Source: Mycobacterium sp. GA-1841 (GTDB taxonomy: Bacteria > Actinomycetota > Actinomycetes > Mycobacteriales > Mycobacteriaceae). From it: DNA of 64,000 bases. The stretch covers positions 62,001-126,000 of the forward strand of contig NZ_MBEQ01000120.1 in assembly GCF_001954135.1 (NCBI RefSeq), read 5' to 3'. The notes under the pieces were generated by a model. That model saw only the letters and a list, made by a program, of their open reading frames with translations, was not told the DNA's origin and did not search any database. The stretch's first letter is position 1. Every line of letters starts with the position of its first letter. Positions 8,961 to 16,961 of this stretch are shown here, one piece after another. A program made the translations under genes and the position numbers.

Positions 8961-8984
8961 GTCCCGGTCGACAAAACCCGGGAC
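8961..8984. terminator. Possible hairpin terminator between convergent genes
   Basis: GTCCCGG at 8961-8967 pairs perfectly with CCGGGAC at 8978-8984 across a 10-base A-rich loop. It sits between the end of lpqF and the end of the convergent histidine-phosphatase gene, where a bidirectional terminator is expected. No strong T-run follows on either strand, so termination is inferred from position and structure only. Confidence 0.35.
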
Positions 8985-8989
8985 GGGAA

Positions 8990-9565
8990 CTAACTGCTCC
9001 GCAGGGTCCAGGCGTGGCCTCGGAAATGCATCACAGTGCGGCTCACCGGTGCGATGTCGATGCGCCAGAACGATTTCGGCGGGGCATCCAGGGCGACGAG
9101 GATGGCGGCTCGGATCACCGCGGGATGCGTCACCGCGACCAACCGGCCCCGCGCCGCGGCCACACCGTCCATCCAGGTGCGCACCCGCTCGACGAGGTCG
9201 ACGACGGACTCGCCACCGTGCGGCGCCTGGGTGGGATCGGTCAACCAGATGGCCAGATCCGCCGGCAGCACCCCGCTCAGCTCCGCACCCCGCCAACTTC
9301 CGAAATCGAGATCGGCCAATTGCGGTTCGACGATGGCCGACAGTCCGAGCAGTTCGGCGGTCTGGCGGGCCCGCTTCTCGGGCCCACAGAATGCGGCGTC
9401 GAGGACACCGCGGCCGGCGGCCGCATCGAGGACACCGGGGTCGACAGCCGCGTCGGCCTGCCGGTGGCCCAACTGATTGAGGGCCTCGTCGGTGGGGAAT
9501 CGCCCGGCTGCGGTGGCGTCCGTCATGGCATGCGACACCAGCGACAGCCGGACGACCTCACTCAC
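8990..9565 (-). CDS. Histidine phosphatase superfamily protein with altered RHG motif
   Basis: The 191-residue protein belongs to the phosphoglycerate-mutase-like phosphatases. The region LADLDFGSWRG is the family acid motif, and the second catalytic His is in VAVTHPAVIRA. The first motif reads SHA at residues 11-13 (VSHAMTDA) instead of RHG, so the phosphohistidine is kept but the flanking phosphate-binding Arg is replaced by Ser. The gene follows cbtB-cbtA closely (9 bases after cbtA), so it is probably in the cobalamin-controlled cobalt cassette. A CobC-like phosphatase role in corrinoid metabolism is possible but unproven, and the altered motif argues for caution. Confidence 0.8.
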   Translation of the reverse strand: MSEVVRLSLVSHAMTDATAAGRFPTDEALNQLGHRQADAAVDPGVLDAAAGRGVLDAAFCGPEKRARQTAELLGLSAIVEPQLADLDFGSWRGAELSGVLPADLAIWLTDPTQAPHGGESVVDLVERVRTWMDGVAAARGRLVAVTHPAVIRAAILVALDAPPKSFWRIDIAPVSRTVMHFRGHAWTLRSS

Positions 9566-9574
9566 GCTCGCGGC

Positions 9575-10339
9575 TCACGCGGTCAGTTGCTCCTGACGCT
9601 TGCCGTCGAGCAGCTTGGACACCAGGGCCCCGAAAGCCAGGCCGATCGTCGTCCAGATGACGATCTGCGTACCCAGCGAATACAGCCGGAACTCATAGAG
9701 ATCGTCGGCGGGGAACGTCGACGGCGTCTCGTCGATCGTCGGCAGGATCAGGAACACCACGGCCATCGAGACCACGTAGTCCGCCACACCGATCAGTGCG
9801 GAGTTCCACACCCCGAACTTGGGGATCAGCCGGCGTACCAACAAGATCGAGCCCACGAACAGCGCCGCCGAAAGCACCACCAAGAGCACGTACAGCAGCG
9901 TGCGCTGCTTGATGGTCTCGTCCAGGCTCACCGCGGGCGGGTTCGGAGGGTACTTCAGCGCGGGGACGATCCACAGCGAGACCAGCATGCCCCCTGCCGT
10001 CAGGGCCGCCAGTGCCCGCGCGGAAAGATTGATCCGGCCGTAGACCACGCAGAACACGACCGCCAGCAGAGCGCCCATCGCCACGCTGAAAATCAGGACA
10101 CCCAGGCCCATGCCGATGTTCGATTGGACGCCTCGGGAGAACAGCTCGGCGCTCTCTTCGCCGCCGTGTGAATGCCCGCCGTGGCTGTGTCCGGCGGCTT
10201 CATGGGCTGCCCCGACCCCGTTCTCGAAGTCGATCGCCCGGCCGATCACCGGCTCGATGAACAACTTCGACCAGACGAACGCGAGCACGCCGGCCAGGGC
10301 GCCGGCCAACAGGCCGCGCCCGATGATGTGTTTTTCCAT
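9575..10339 (-). CDS. cbtA: CbtA, membrane subunit of cobalt transporter
   Basis: The 254-residue protein has about six hydrophobic segments and a His-rich loop between the first two (AGHSHGGHSHGG, near residues 50-60), as in CbtA of the CbtAB cobalt importer family. It probably carries Co2+ across the cytoplasmic membrane for cobalamin synthesis. The start MEKHIIGRG was chosen because the frame upstream of it crosses cbtB. cbtB lies 22 bases upstream and the pair is preceded by a cobalamin riboswitch, which supports the assignment independently. Confidence 0.93.
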   Translation of the reverse strand: MEKHIIGRGLLAGALAGVLAFVWSKLFIEPVIGRAIDFENGVGAAHEAAGHSHGGHSHGGEESAELFSRGVQSNIGMGLGVLIFSVAMGALLAVVFCVVYGRINLSARALAALTAGGMLVSLWIVPALKYPPNPPAVSLDETIKQRTLLYVLLVVLSAALFVGSILLVRRLIPKFGVWNSALIGVADYVVSMAVVFLILPTIDETPSTFPADDLYEFRLYSLGTQIVIWTTIGLAFGALVSKLLDGKRQEQLTA

Positions 10340-10361
10340 TGTGTCGGTGTCTCGCTGCGAA

Positions 10362-10577
10362 TCAGTGGCAGGGGAAACCGAGCAGGTGGCGAGCATCGTG
10401 CACGAACTCATGCACGTAGGTGTTGTTGCCCAGCACCGAGGTGGCGCCCTGATCCATGCCGACGAAGTACAGCGCGAGCAGCGCCAAGAACGCCGTCATC
10501 GTCAGCCAGAGCACCGCCTTGGTGGCCGACAGGTCAATTGCCGGAGCGTGGCTCTTACGTGCCTCTGCGGAAGTCAT
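10362..10577 (-). CDS. cbtB: CbtB, small cobalt transporter subunit
   Basis: The 71-residue protein has one transmembrane helix (about residues 22-42) and a C-terminal His cluster, VHEFVHDARHLLGFPCH, which is the CbtB metal-binding signature. With CbtA it forms a cobalt importer. The ATG follows GGAAGGACC at suitable spacing, within the expression platform of the upstream cobalamin riboswitch. Cobalamin should therefore repress translation or transcription of cbtB-cbtA and probably of the phosphatase gene downstream. Confidence 0.93.
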   Translation of the reverse strand: MTSAEARKSHAPAIDLSATKAVLWLTMTAFLALLALYFVGMDQGATSVLGNNTYVHEFVHDARHLLGFPCH

Positions 10578-10599
10578 CTACGGGTCCTTCCCGGGAATT

Positions 10600-10740
10600 C
10601 GCGTCCCAGTCCGTGTGTGCGACAGGTCAGGGTCTGACTGTTCACAGTGGCGCGGCCGTCCTGGAGTCCCACCAGGTTCCTGTGCCTGTCATTACAGCAG
10701 CATCGTAACTACCGCGCAGGAGTTCTCCCTACGGCAGGTA
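10600..10740 (-). promoter_or_regulatory. Cobalamin (B12) riboswitch controlling cbtB-cbtA
   Basis: Read on the minus strand, the leader has GGAACC, GGTG, ACTCC and the conserved B12 box GCCACTGT (plus-strand complement at 10644-10651), in family order. Outer segments GACAGG and CCTGTC (plus-strand 10621-10626 and 10685-10690) pair to close the core. The element ends about 25-45 bases before the cbtB start, whose ribosome-binding site lies in the following stem region. The cobalt transporter genes downstream are a classic target. Exact ends are approximate. Confidence 0.88.
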
Positions 10741-10756
10741 TGAAACAGGTATGAAA

Positions 10757-10785
10757 AATGCCCCCGCCGTTGTGGCGAGGGCATT
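10757..10785 (-). terminator. Rho-independent terminator of clpC1
   Basis: AATGCCC at 10757-10763 pairs with GGGCATT at 10779-10785, with an inner GCC/GGC extension. On the minus strand it is followed by a run of T (GCATTTTTCAT). It lies about 70 bases beyond the clpC1 stop and upstream of the cbtB leader, so it separates the two leftward units. Confidence 0.75.
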
Positions 10786-10806
10786 CTTCGTCGTGGACCT
10801 TGTTGC

Positions 10807-10857
10807 GCTTCGTCGCCGGAGGCGACTATTCGGCTTCGTCGCCGGAGGCGACTATTC
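10807..10857. repeat. Two 25-bp direct repeats, each a palindrome, at the clpC1 3' end
   Basis: GCTTCGTCGCCGGAGGCGAC plus TATTC occurs twice with a 26-bp period (about 10807-10831 and 10833-10857). Each copy holds the perfect inverted repeat GTCGCC-GGA-GGCGAC. The second copy covers the last codons and stop of clpC1; the first is a duplicate just downstream, so the gene end was tandemly duplicated. Together with the terminator it may form extra 3' hairpins in the clpC1 mRNA. Confidence 0.8.
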
Positions 10858-13380
10858 TGCCGCAGCTCCGGCCTTGGCCAGATCCGGACCGTCGGGGCTG
10901 GCTGCCTTCGGCGCACCGGAGAACGTGAACTTCGCGTCCTCGCCGGCACCTTCGCCGTCCCAGTTCTCGACGTCGACCGTGACCAGCTGACCGGGGCCGA
11001 GCTCCTCGAAGAGGATCTTCTCCGAGAGCTGGTCCTCGATCTCGCGCTGGATGGTGCGCCGCAGCGGCCGCGCGCCCAGCACCGGATCGAAACCACGCTT
11101 GGCCAACAGGGCCTTGGCCTTGTCGGTCAGCTCCATCTCCATGTCCTTGGCCTTGAGCTGGTTGCCGACCCGGCTGATCATCAGGTCGACCATCTGGATG
11201 ATCTCGTCCTGCGTCAGCTGGTGGAACACGATGATGTCGTCGATGCGGTTGAGGAACTCAGGCCGGAAGTGCTTCTTGAGCTCGTCGTTGACCTTCTGCT
11301 TCATCCGCTCGTAGTTGTTCTCGCCACCGCCCTGGCTGAAGCCCAGCCCGACCGCCTTGGAGATGTCGGACGTGCCCAGGTTGGAGGTGAAGATCAACAC
11401 CGTGTTCTTGAAGTCGACCGTGCGGCCCTGACCGTCGGTGAGACGACCGTCCTCCAGGACCTGCAACAGGCTGTTGTAGATCTCCTGGTGGGCCTTCTCG
11501 ATCTCGTCGAACAGCACGACCGAGAACGGCTTGCGGCGCACCTTCTCGGTGAGCTGGCCGCCCTCTTCGTAGCCGACGTAGCCCGGAGGGGCACCGAACA
11601 GCCGCGACGCGGTGAAGCGGTCGTGGAACTCGCCCATGTCGATCTGGATGAGCGCATCGTCGTCGCCGAACAGGAAGTTGGCCAGCGCCTTGGACAGCTC
11701 GGTCTTACCGACACCGGACGGGCCGGCGAAGATGAACGAACCGGACGGACGCTTCGGATCCTTCAGGCCGGCGCGGGTGCGGCGGATCGCCTTGCTGACG
11801 GCCTTGACGGCGTCTTCCTGGCCGATGATCCGCTTGTGCAGCTCCTCCTCCATGCGCAGCAGGCGCGTGGTCTCGGCCTCGGTCAGCTTGAACACCGGGA
11901 TACCGGTCCAGTTACCCAGCACCTCGGCGATCTGCTCGTCATCGACCTCGGCGACCACGTCGAGATCACCGGAACGCCACTGCTTCTCCCGCTCGGCGCG
12001 CTGGGCGACCAACTGCTTCTCCCGATCGCGCAGGCTCGCAGCCTTCTCGAAGTCCTGCGCGTCGATCGCGGATTCCTTCTCCCGGCGCGCGTCGGCGATC
12101 TTCTCGTCGAACTCGCGCAGGTCTGGCGGAGCGGTCATCCGGCGGATGCGCATGCGGGCACCGGCCTCGTCGATCAGGTCGATCGCCTTGTCCGGCAGGA
12201 ACCGGTCGTTGATGTACCGGTCGGCCAGGGTGGCCGCGGCCACCAGGGCGCCGTCGGTGATCGAGACGCGGTGGTGCGCCTCGTAACGGTCGCGCAGACC
12301 CTTGAGGATCTCGATGGTGTGCTCGACGGTCGGCTCACCCACCTGCACCGGCTGGAAGCGGCGCTCCAGGGCGGCGTCCTTCTCGATGTACTTGCGGTAC
12401 TCGTCGAGGGTGGTGGCGCCGATGGTCTGCAGCTCGCCGCGGGCCAGCTTGGGCTTCAGGATCGAGGCCGCGTCGATGGCACCCTCGGCAGCACCGGCAC
12501 CGACGAGCGTGTGCAGCTCGTCGATGAACAGGATGATGTCGCCGCGGGTGTTGATCTCCTTGAGCACCTTCTTCAGGCGCTCCTCGAAGTCACCGCGGTA
12601 GCGGCTGCCTGCCACCAGGGACCCCAGGTCCAGGGTGTAGAGCTGCTTGTCCTTGAGCGTCTCGGGGACCTCGCCGTGCACGATGGCCTGGGCCAGGCCC
12701 TCGACGACGGCGGTCTTGCCGACGCCGGGCTCGCCGATCAGCACCGGGTTGTTCTTGGTGCGTCGGCTCAGCACCTGCATGACCCGCTCGATTTCCTTCT
12801 CACGGCCGATGACCGGATCGAGCTTGCCGTCGGCGGCGGCGGCAGTCAGGTTGCGGCCGAACTGGTCGAGGACCAGCGAGGTGGACGGGTTGCCGGACTC
12901 GCCGCCACGGCCACCGGTACCAGCCTCGGCGGCCTCCTTGCCCTGGTAGCCGCTCAACAGCTGGATGACCTGCTGACGCACGCGCGTCAGCTCGGCACCG
13001 AGCTTGACCAGCACCTGCGCGGCCACGCCCTCGCCCTCACGAATCAGGCCGAGCAGAATGTGCTCCGTGCCGATGTAGTTGTGGCCGAGCTGCAGCGCCT
13101 CACGCAGCGAGAGCTCCAGCACCTTCTTGGCGCGGGGCGTGAACGGGATGTGGCCGGACGGTGCCTGCTGCCCCTGGCCGATGATCTCCTCGACCTGGCT
13201 GCGCACACCTTCCAGCGAGATACCCAACGACTCCAGCGACTTGGCGGCTACGCCCTCGCCCTCGTGAATAAGACCCAACAGGATGTGCTCGGTCCCGATG
13301 TAGTTGTGGTTGAGCATCCGGGCTTCTTCTTGCGCCAGGACGACGACCCTGCGGGCACGGTCGGTAAATCTCTCAAACAT
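10852..13380 (-). CDS. clpC1: ClpC1 AAA+ unfoldase of the Clp protease
   Basis: ClpC1 unfolds substrates and feeds them to ClpP1P2. The 842-residue protein has a double Clp_N domain (about 1-145), D1 ATPase with Walker A GEPGVGKT (about 215), a middle UVR/coiled-coil domain (DEKIADARREKESAIDAQDF, about 420-460), and D2 ATPase with GPSGVGKT (about 550) and Walker B FDEIEKAH. Length and order match mycobacterial ClpC1, which is essential and the target of cyclomarin, ecumicin and rufomycin. Transcribed alone from a region carrying a ClgR-like site; a strong terminator follows. The 3' end carries a tandem duplication of its last bases. Confidence 0.98.
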   Translation of the reverse strand: MFERFTDRARRVVVLAQEEARMLNHNYIGTEHILLGLIHEGEGVAAKSLESLGISLEGVRSQVEEIIGQGQQAPSGHIPFTPRAKKVLELSLREALQLGHNYIGTEHILLGLIREGEGVAAQVLVKLGAELTRVRQQVIQLLSGYQGKEAAEAGTGGRGGESGNPSTSLVLDQFGRNLTAAAADGKLDPVIGREKEIERVMQVLSRRTKNNPVLIGEPGVGKTAVVEGLAQAIVHGEVPETLKDKQLYTLDLGSLVAGSRYRGDFEERLKKVLKEINTRGDIILFIDELHTLVGAGAAEGAIDAASILKPKLARGELQTIGATTLDEYRKYIEKDAALERRFQPVQVGEPTVEHTIEILKGLRDRYEAHHRVSITDGALVAAATLADRYINDRFLPDKAIDLIDEAGARMRIRRMTAPPDLREFDEKIADARREKESAIDAQDFEKAASLRDREKQLVAQRAEREKQWRSGDLDVVAEVDDEQIAEVLGNWTGIPVFKLTEAETTRLLRMEEELHKRIIGQEDAVKAVSKAIRRTRAGLKDPKRPSGSFIFAGPSGVGKTELSKALANFLFGDDDALIQIDMGEFHDRFTASRLFGAPPGYVGYEEGGQLTEKVRRKPFSVVLFDEIEKAHQEIYNSLLQVLEDGRLTDGQGRTVDFKNTVLIFTSNLGTSDISKAVGLGFSQGGGENNYERMKQKVNDELKKHFRPEFLNRIDDIIVFHQLTQDEIIQMVDLMISRVGNQLKAKDMEMELTDKAKALLAKRGFDPVLGARPLRRTIQREIEDQLSEKILFEELGPGQLVTVDVENWDGEGAGEDAKFTFSGAPKAASPDGPDLAKAGAAAE

Positions 13381-13605
13381 CGGTGGTTACCTGCTCTCCA
13401 TCGCGTAGCGATACCCGCGTACGGCTTTGTTATATCGGTTTTCTCACAGCCCGCACGTAGTACCTGCCGTCCACTCTAGTGGGCGGCCGCCCCGGGCGCG
13501 GAGGTTGGCGGTCTGTTCCGCCCGAGGAGACCCACCCGCAACCGGTGCTGCAGATGAGCAACGCCGCCGGTCGGCGAATCGTTTCCCGAATCCACGGCTT
13601 TCGGG

Positions 13606-13620
13606 TTCGCCACTAGCGAA
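13606..13620. promoter_or_regulatory. ClgR-like palindrome upstream of clpC1
   Basis: TTCGC-CACTA-GCGAA is a perfect 5-5-5 palindrome with the CGC-N5-GCG core of ClgR sites in Corynebacterium and Mycobacterium. It lies about 225 bases upstream of the clpC1 start, in the 303-base gap (13381-13683) before the lsr2 stop. ClgR is known to activate clp genes, so activation of clpC1 under proteotoxic stress is expected. The rest of the gap holds the lsr2 terminator and no open frame that looks coding. Confidence 0.6.
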
Positions 13621-13623
13621 AAA

Positions 13624-13654
13624 CTCCGGACCGGGAATTCTCACCGGTCCGGAG
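13624..13654 (-). terminator. Rho-independent terminator of lsr2
   Basis: CTCCGGACCGG (13624-13634) pairs perfectly with CCGGTCCGGAG (13644-13654), an 11-bp stem with a 9-base loop. On the minus strand it is followed by TTTTT. It begins 29 bases after the lsr2 stop and abuts the ClgR-like site, cleanly separating lsr2 from clpC1. Confidence 0.88.
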
Positions 13655-13683
13655 CTGGCAACTATCGGTTGAGTTGCGGTTGT

Positions 13684-14025
13684 TTATGTGGCGGCGTGGA
13701 AAGCATCGATGACGTCTGCCGGGATGCGTCCGCGGGTGGACACGTTGTGCCCGTTGCGTCGGGCCCATTCACGAATGGCGGCACTCTGCTCGCGGTCGAT
13801 GGCACCACGGCCCTTGGCCGGGCCGGCCGCACGCCCACGCCGGCGCCCGCCGACGCGACGGCCGGCCTCGACCCACTGCTTCAAATCATTGCGAAGCTTG
13901 GTGGCGTTCTTGGAGGAAAGGTCGATCTCATAGGTGACGCCGTCGAGACCGAATTCAACCGTCTCGTCGGCAGTGGCTTCACCGTCGAAATCGTCGACCA
14001 ACGTGACGGTCACTTTCTTTGCCAT
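13684..14025 (-). CDS. lsr2: Lsr2 nucleoid-associated xenogeneic silencer
   Basis: Lsr2 is the actinobacterial H-NS analogue that bridges DNA and silences AT-rich, often acquired, genes. The 113-residue protein begins MAKKVTVTLVDDFDGE, has the N-terminal beta-hairpin dimerisation domain (1-60), a basic linker with RRRGR, and a C-terminal DNA-binding domain with the AT-hook-like RGR at residues 98-100 (VSTRGRIP). The start was set at this ATG from the family N-terminus; the frame extends 30 codons upstream without similarity. Monocistronic: its own terminator follows and lysS is 131 bases upstream. Confidence 0.97.
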   Translation of the reverse strand: MAKKVTVTLVDDFDGEATADETVEFGLDGVTYEIDLSSKNATKLRNDLKQWVEAGRRVGGRRRGRAAGPAKGRGAIDREQSAAIREWARRNGHNVSTRGRIPADVIDAFHAAT

Positions 14026-14156
14026 TACCCCGCACCGAACCCTTCTGCACACGCCATTGGTGACTAAGCCTGAGTATCCTGCACCCGAGGCCCAATGTGC
14101 CACAAAAACACGCATATTTCCAACACGGTGTGGATCACGAGGGTCCAGTTGCTGTG

Positions 14157-15680
14157 TCAGTTACCGTGACGACGAACAATCGGGAACAAAACCGTCTCCC
14201 TAATAGACAAGCCCGTCAACGCCATCAACAAGCGATCGATACCCATTCCGGTGCCGGTGGTGGGCGGCATCGCGTACTCCAATGCGGCAAGGAAATCGTC
14301 GTCGAGAACCATTGCTTCGTCATCACCGGCGGCCGCGGCACGGGCCTGGGCCTCGAAACGTTCCCGTTGGATTACCGGGTCGATGAGTTCGGAATAGCCG
14401 GTGGCGAGTTCGAAACGTCGTATGTAGAGATCCCATTTCTCGGTGACGCCGGCGATGCTGCGATGGGCCCGGGTCAACGGCGAGGTTTCGACCGGGAAGT
14501 CGCGGACGAACGTTGGCGCCCAGAGCTTTGCGCCCACGGTGTGTTCCCAGAGTTCCTCGACCAATTTCCCGTGTCCGTATCCACGGTCCCGCGCAATCTC
14601 GAGCTCCAGGCGCTCGGCAATACGCCACAAGTGCTCGACAGATGTCTCGGGAGTGATCTCCTCACCGAGCGCCTCGGATAGTGAGGGATACATTTCCAAT
14701 GTGTCCCATTGCCCGTCGAGGTCATAGATTGTGCCATCAGGCAATGGCACTTGACGGGTACCGATCGCCTCATCGGCGACCTCTTGAATAAGTTCGCGCG
14801 TGACGACCGCCGAATCGTTGTAGTCGCCGTACGCCTGATATGTCTCCAACATCGAGAATTCCGGCGAGTGCGTGGAATCGACACCTTCGTTGCGAAAGTT
14901 CCGATTCAACTCGAAAACCCGGTCAAATCCGCCGACGATGCAGCGTTTGAGGAACAGTTCCGGCGCGATCCGCAGGTACAGATCGACATCGAGCGCATTC
15001 GAGTGGGTAATGAACGGCCGGGCCGCCGCGCCACCGGCCAGCGTCTGCAGCATCGGCGTCTCGACTTCCAGGAATCCCCGCCGTTCCAATGCCGAACGCA
15101 CGGCCCGAACCACTGCGACCCGCTGCCGGGCGATGCTGCGCGCTTCCGGACGGACGATGAGATCCACATACCGCTGACGGACGCGAGCCTCTTCGCTCAT
15201 CTCCTTGTGGGCAACCGGAAGCGGGCGTAACGCCTTGGCGGCCATCTGCCACGAATCGGCCAGCACGGAGAGCTCACCGCGCTTGGAGCTGATCACCTCG
15301 CCGTGGACGAACACGATGTCGCCGAGGTCTACGTCGGCCTTCCAGGCGTCCAGCGATTCCTGCCCTACCTGGGCCAGACTGATCATGGCCTGCAGCTGAG
15401 TGCCGTCGCCCTCCTGCAGCGTCGCGAAGCACAGTTTGCCCGAGTTCCGGGCGAACACCACGCGGCCGGAGACGCCGACGATGTCGCCGGTCTGGGTGTC
15501 GGCGGCCAGCTCGGGATAGGCCGCGCGCAGTTCGGCCAACGTATGGGTGCGGGGAACCGTCACCGGGTAGGGATCGTGGCCCTCGGCCAGCAGACGCTCC
15601 CGCTTGGCCTGACGAATCCGGAATTGTTCGGGAAGGTCGGCCTGGGACTGGGACGCGTCGTCGCGATCGGCGGGGCTCAC
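14157..15680 (-). CDS. lysS: Lysyl-tRNA synthetase, class II
   Basis: The enzyme charges tRNA-Lys. The 507-residue product has the N-terminal OB-fold anticodon-binding domain (about 50-155) and the class II catalytic core, with motif 2 as FRNEGVDSTHSPEF and motif 3 as GTGMGIDRLLMALTG near the end. The start is GTG (SPADRDDASQ); residues upstream are unlike LysS. It is colinear with mycobacterial LysS (Rv3598c) throughout. It lies 49 bases downstream of coaX and so is probably at the tail of the fol-pan operon. By eye its 3' half has more A/T at third positions than neighbours, which may be of no consequence. Confidence 0.97.
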   Translation of the reverse strand: MSPADRDDASQSQADLPEQFRIRQAKRERLLAEGHDPYPVTVPRTHTLAELRAAYPELAADTQTGDIVGVSGRVVFARNSGKLCFATLQEGDGTQLQAMISLAQVGQESLDAWKADVDLGDIVFVHGEVISSKRGELSVLADSWQMAAKALRPLPVAHKEMSEEARVRQRYVDLIVRPEARSIARQRVAVVRAVRSALERRGFLEVETPMLQTLAGGAAARPFITHSNALDVDLYLRIAPELFLKRCIVGGFDRVFELNRNFRNEGVDSTHSPEFSMLETYQAYGDYNDSAVVTRELIQEVADEAIGTRQVPLPDGTIYDLDGQWDTLEMYPSLSEALGEEITPETSVEHLWRIAERLELEIARDRGYGHGKLVEELWEHTVGAKLWAPTFVRDFPVETSPLTRAHRSIAGVTEKWDLYIRRFELATGYSELIDPVIQRERFEAQARAAAAGDDEAMVLDDDFLAALEYAMPPTTGTGMGIDRLLMALTGLSIRETVLFPIVRRHGN

Positions 15681-15729
15681 AGAATGCCAGCTTAAATGAA
15701 CGCCGACCCGCGCCACGCCACGCCGACGG

Positions 15730-16545
15730 TTACCGGGCCGGCTTGAGCTTCCCGCGCTGACTGTCTCGGTTGCGTTCGAACACCAGGCGCAGGCCGTCGA
15801 GGGTGAGGTGAGGATCGTAGTGCTCGACGGTACGTAGATCCGGCAGCACCAGCGAGGCGGTATAGCCGGTGGCCACCACTGCGACGTCGTCGCCGGCGAA
15901 CCCGTCGACATCGTCGCGGATCCGGTTGACCAGCCCGTCGACCAGCGCGGCGAACCCGAAAACGGCGCCGGCCTGCATGCACTCCACGGTGTTCTTGCCG
16001 ACCACCGAACGCGGCCGGGTCAACTCGACCCGGCGCAGCGCGGCAGATCTCGCGGCAGCAGCGTCAGAAGACACCTGAACCCCGGGTGCGATCGCCCCGC
16101 CGAGGAACTCGCCCTTGGCCGAGACCACGTCGACGCAGATCGATGAGCCGAAGTCGACGATGATCGCAGCGGAGCCGTATTTGTGGTAGGCGGCAAGGCA
16201 ATTGACGATCCGGTCGGCGCCCACTTCCTTCGGGTTGTCGACCAGCAGCGGGATGCCGGTACGCACACCGGGCTCGATCAGCACATGCGGCACCGACGGC
16301 CAGTACTGCTCGAGCATCAGCCGCACCTCGTGCAGCACCGAGGGCACCGTGGAGAGCGCAGTCGCGCCCGTCAGACGTTCCGAATCCTCACCGATCAGGC
16401 CGTCGATGGTGAGCGCCAACTCGTCGGCGGTCACCTCGGACTCGGTCCGGATGCGCCACTGCTGCACCACTTTCGCGTGTTCCCCGGCCCCGGAGATCAA
16501 CCCGACGATGGTGTGGGTGTTGCGGACGTCGATGGCAAGAAGCAT
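15730..16545 (-). CDS. coaX: Type III pantothenate kinase CoaX
   Basis: CoaX phosphorylates pantothenate in the first step of CoA synthesis. The 271-residue protein starts MLLAIDVRNTHTIVGL; the ATP-binding motif reads DVRNT where most families have DVGNT, as in M. tuberculosis Rv3600c. GADRIVNCLAAYHKYG and the motif IIVDFGSSICVDVV follow. In mycobacteria the type I kinase CoaA is the active enzyme and CoaX is reported to be inactive or dispensable, so its role here is uncertain. The start ATG overlaps the panD stop by one base (TGATG), showing translational coupling in the panC-panD-coaX series. Confidence 0.95.
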   Translation of the reverse strand: MLLAIDVRNTHTIVGLISGAGEHAKVVQQWRIRTESEVTADELALTIDGLIGEDSERLTGATALSTVPSVLHEVRLMLEQYWPSVPHVLIEPGVRTGIPLLVDNPKEVGADRIVNCLAAYHKYGSAAIIVDFGSSICVDVVSAKGEFLGGAIAPGVQVSSDAAAARSAALRRVELTRPRSVVGKNTVECMQAGAVFGFAALVDGLVNRIRDDVDGFAGDDVAVVATGYTASLVLPDLRTVEHYDPHLTLDGLRLVFERNRDSQRGKLKPAR

Positions 16546-16961
16546 CAGCGTGGCGACATCAGTTCGGCGGCATCTTCGGGAACATACGCCGGGTCGTGGC
16601 TGTGCTCGCCGAGGTCGATCTGCTTGTTGTCGTTGTCGACGAACACGATCCGCGGCCGATAGGTGCGGGCCTCGGCGTCCTCCATCACCCCGTAGGCGAT
16701 CAGGATGACCAGATCCCCGGGATGGATGAGATGCGCTGCGGCGCCGTTGATCCCGATCACCCCGGTGCCGCGCCCACCGGTGATCGCATAGGTCACCAGC
16801 CGGGCGCCGTTGTCGATGTCGACGATCGTGACCTGCTCCCCTTCGAGCAGGTCGGCGGCCTCCATGAGGTCGGCGTCGATGGTCACCGAACCGACATAGT
16901 GCAGATCGGCCTGCGTCACGGTGGCGCGGTGAATCTTGGATTTCAACATGGTGCGCTGCAT
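16545..16961 (-). CDS. panD: Aspartate 1-decarboxylase precursor PanD
   Basis: PanD makes beta-alanine from aspartate for pantothenate synthesis and is a pyruvoyl enzyme made by self-cleavage. In the 138-residue proenzyme the cleavage site is Gly24-Ser25 in HYVGSVTID; Lys9 (LKSKIHR) and Tyr58-region residues are also conserved. The C-terminal tail (about 115-138) extends past the core; in M. tuberculosis this tail is where mutations give resistance to pyrazinoic acid. The ATG overlaps the panC stop (TGATG) and the stop overlaps the coaX start, so it is the middle gene of a coupled trio. Confidence 0.97.
   Translation of the reverse strand: MQRTMLKSKIHRATVTQADLHYVGSVTIDADLMEAADLLEGEQVTIVDIDNGARLVTYAITGGRGTGVIGINGAAAHLIHPGDLVILIAYGVMEDAEARTYRPRIVFVDNDNKQIDLGEHSHDPAYVPEDAAELMSPR

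Noticed and set aside
11221..13479. A 752-codon open frame on the plus strand opposite clpC1
   Set aside because: It is the antisense of clpC1 in a high-GC gene; no family motifs, and ClpC1 on the minus strand is certain.
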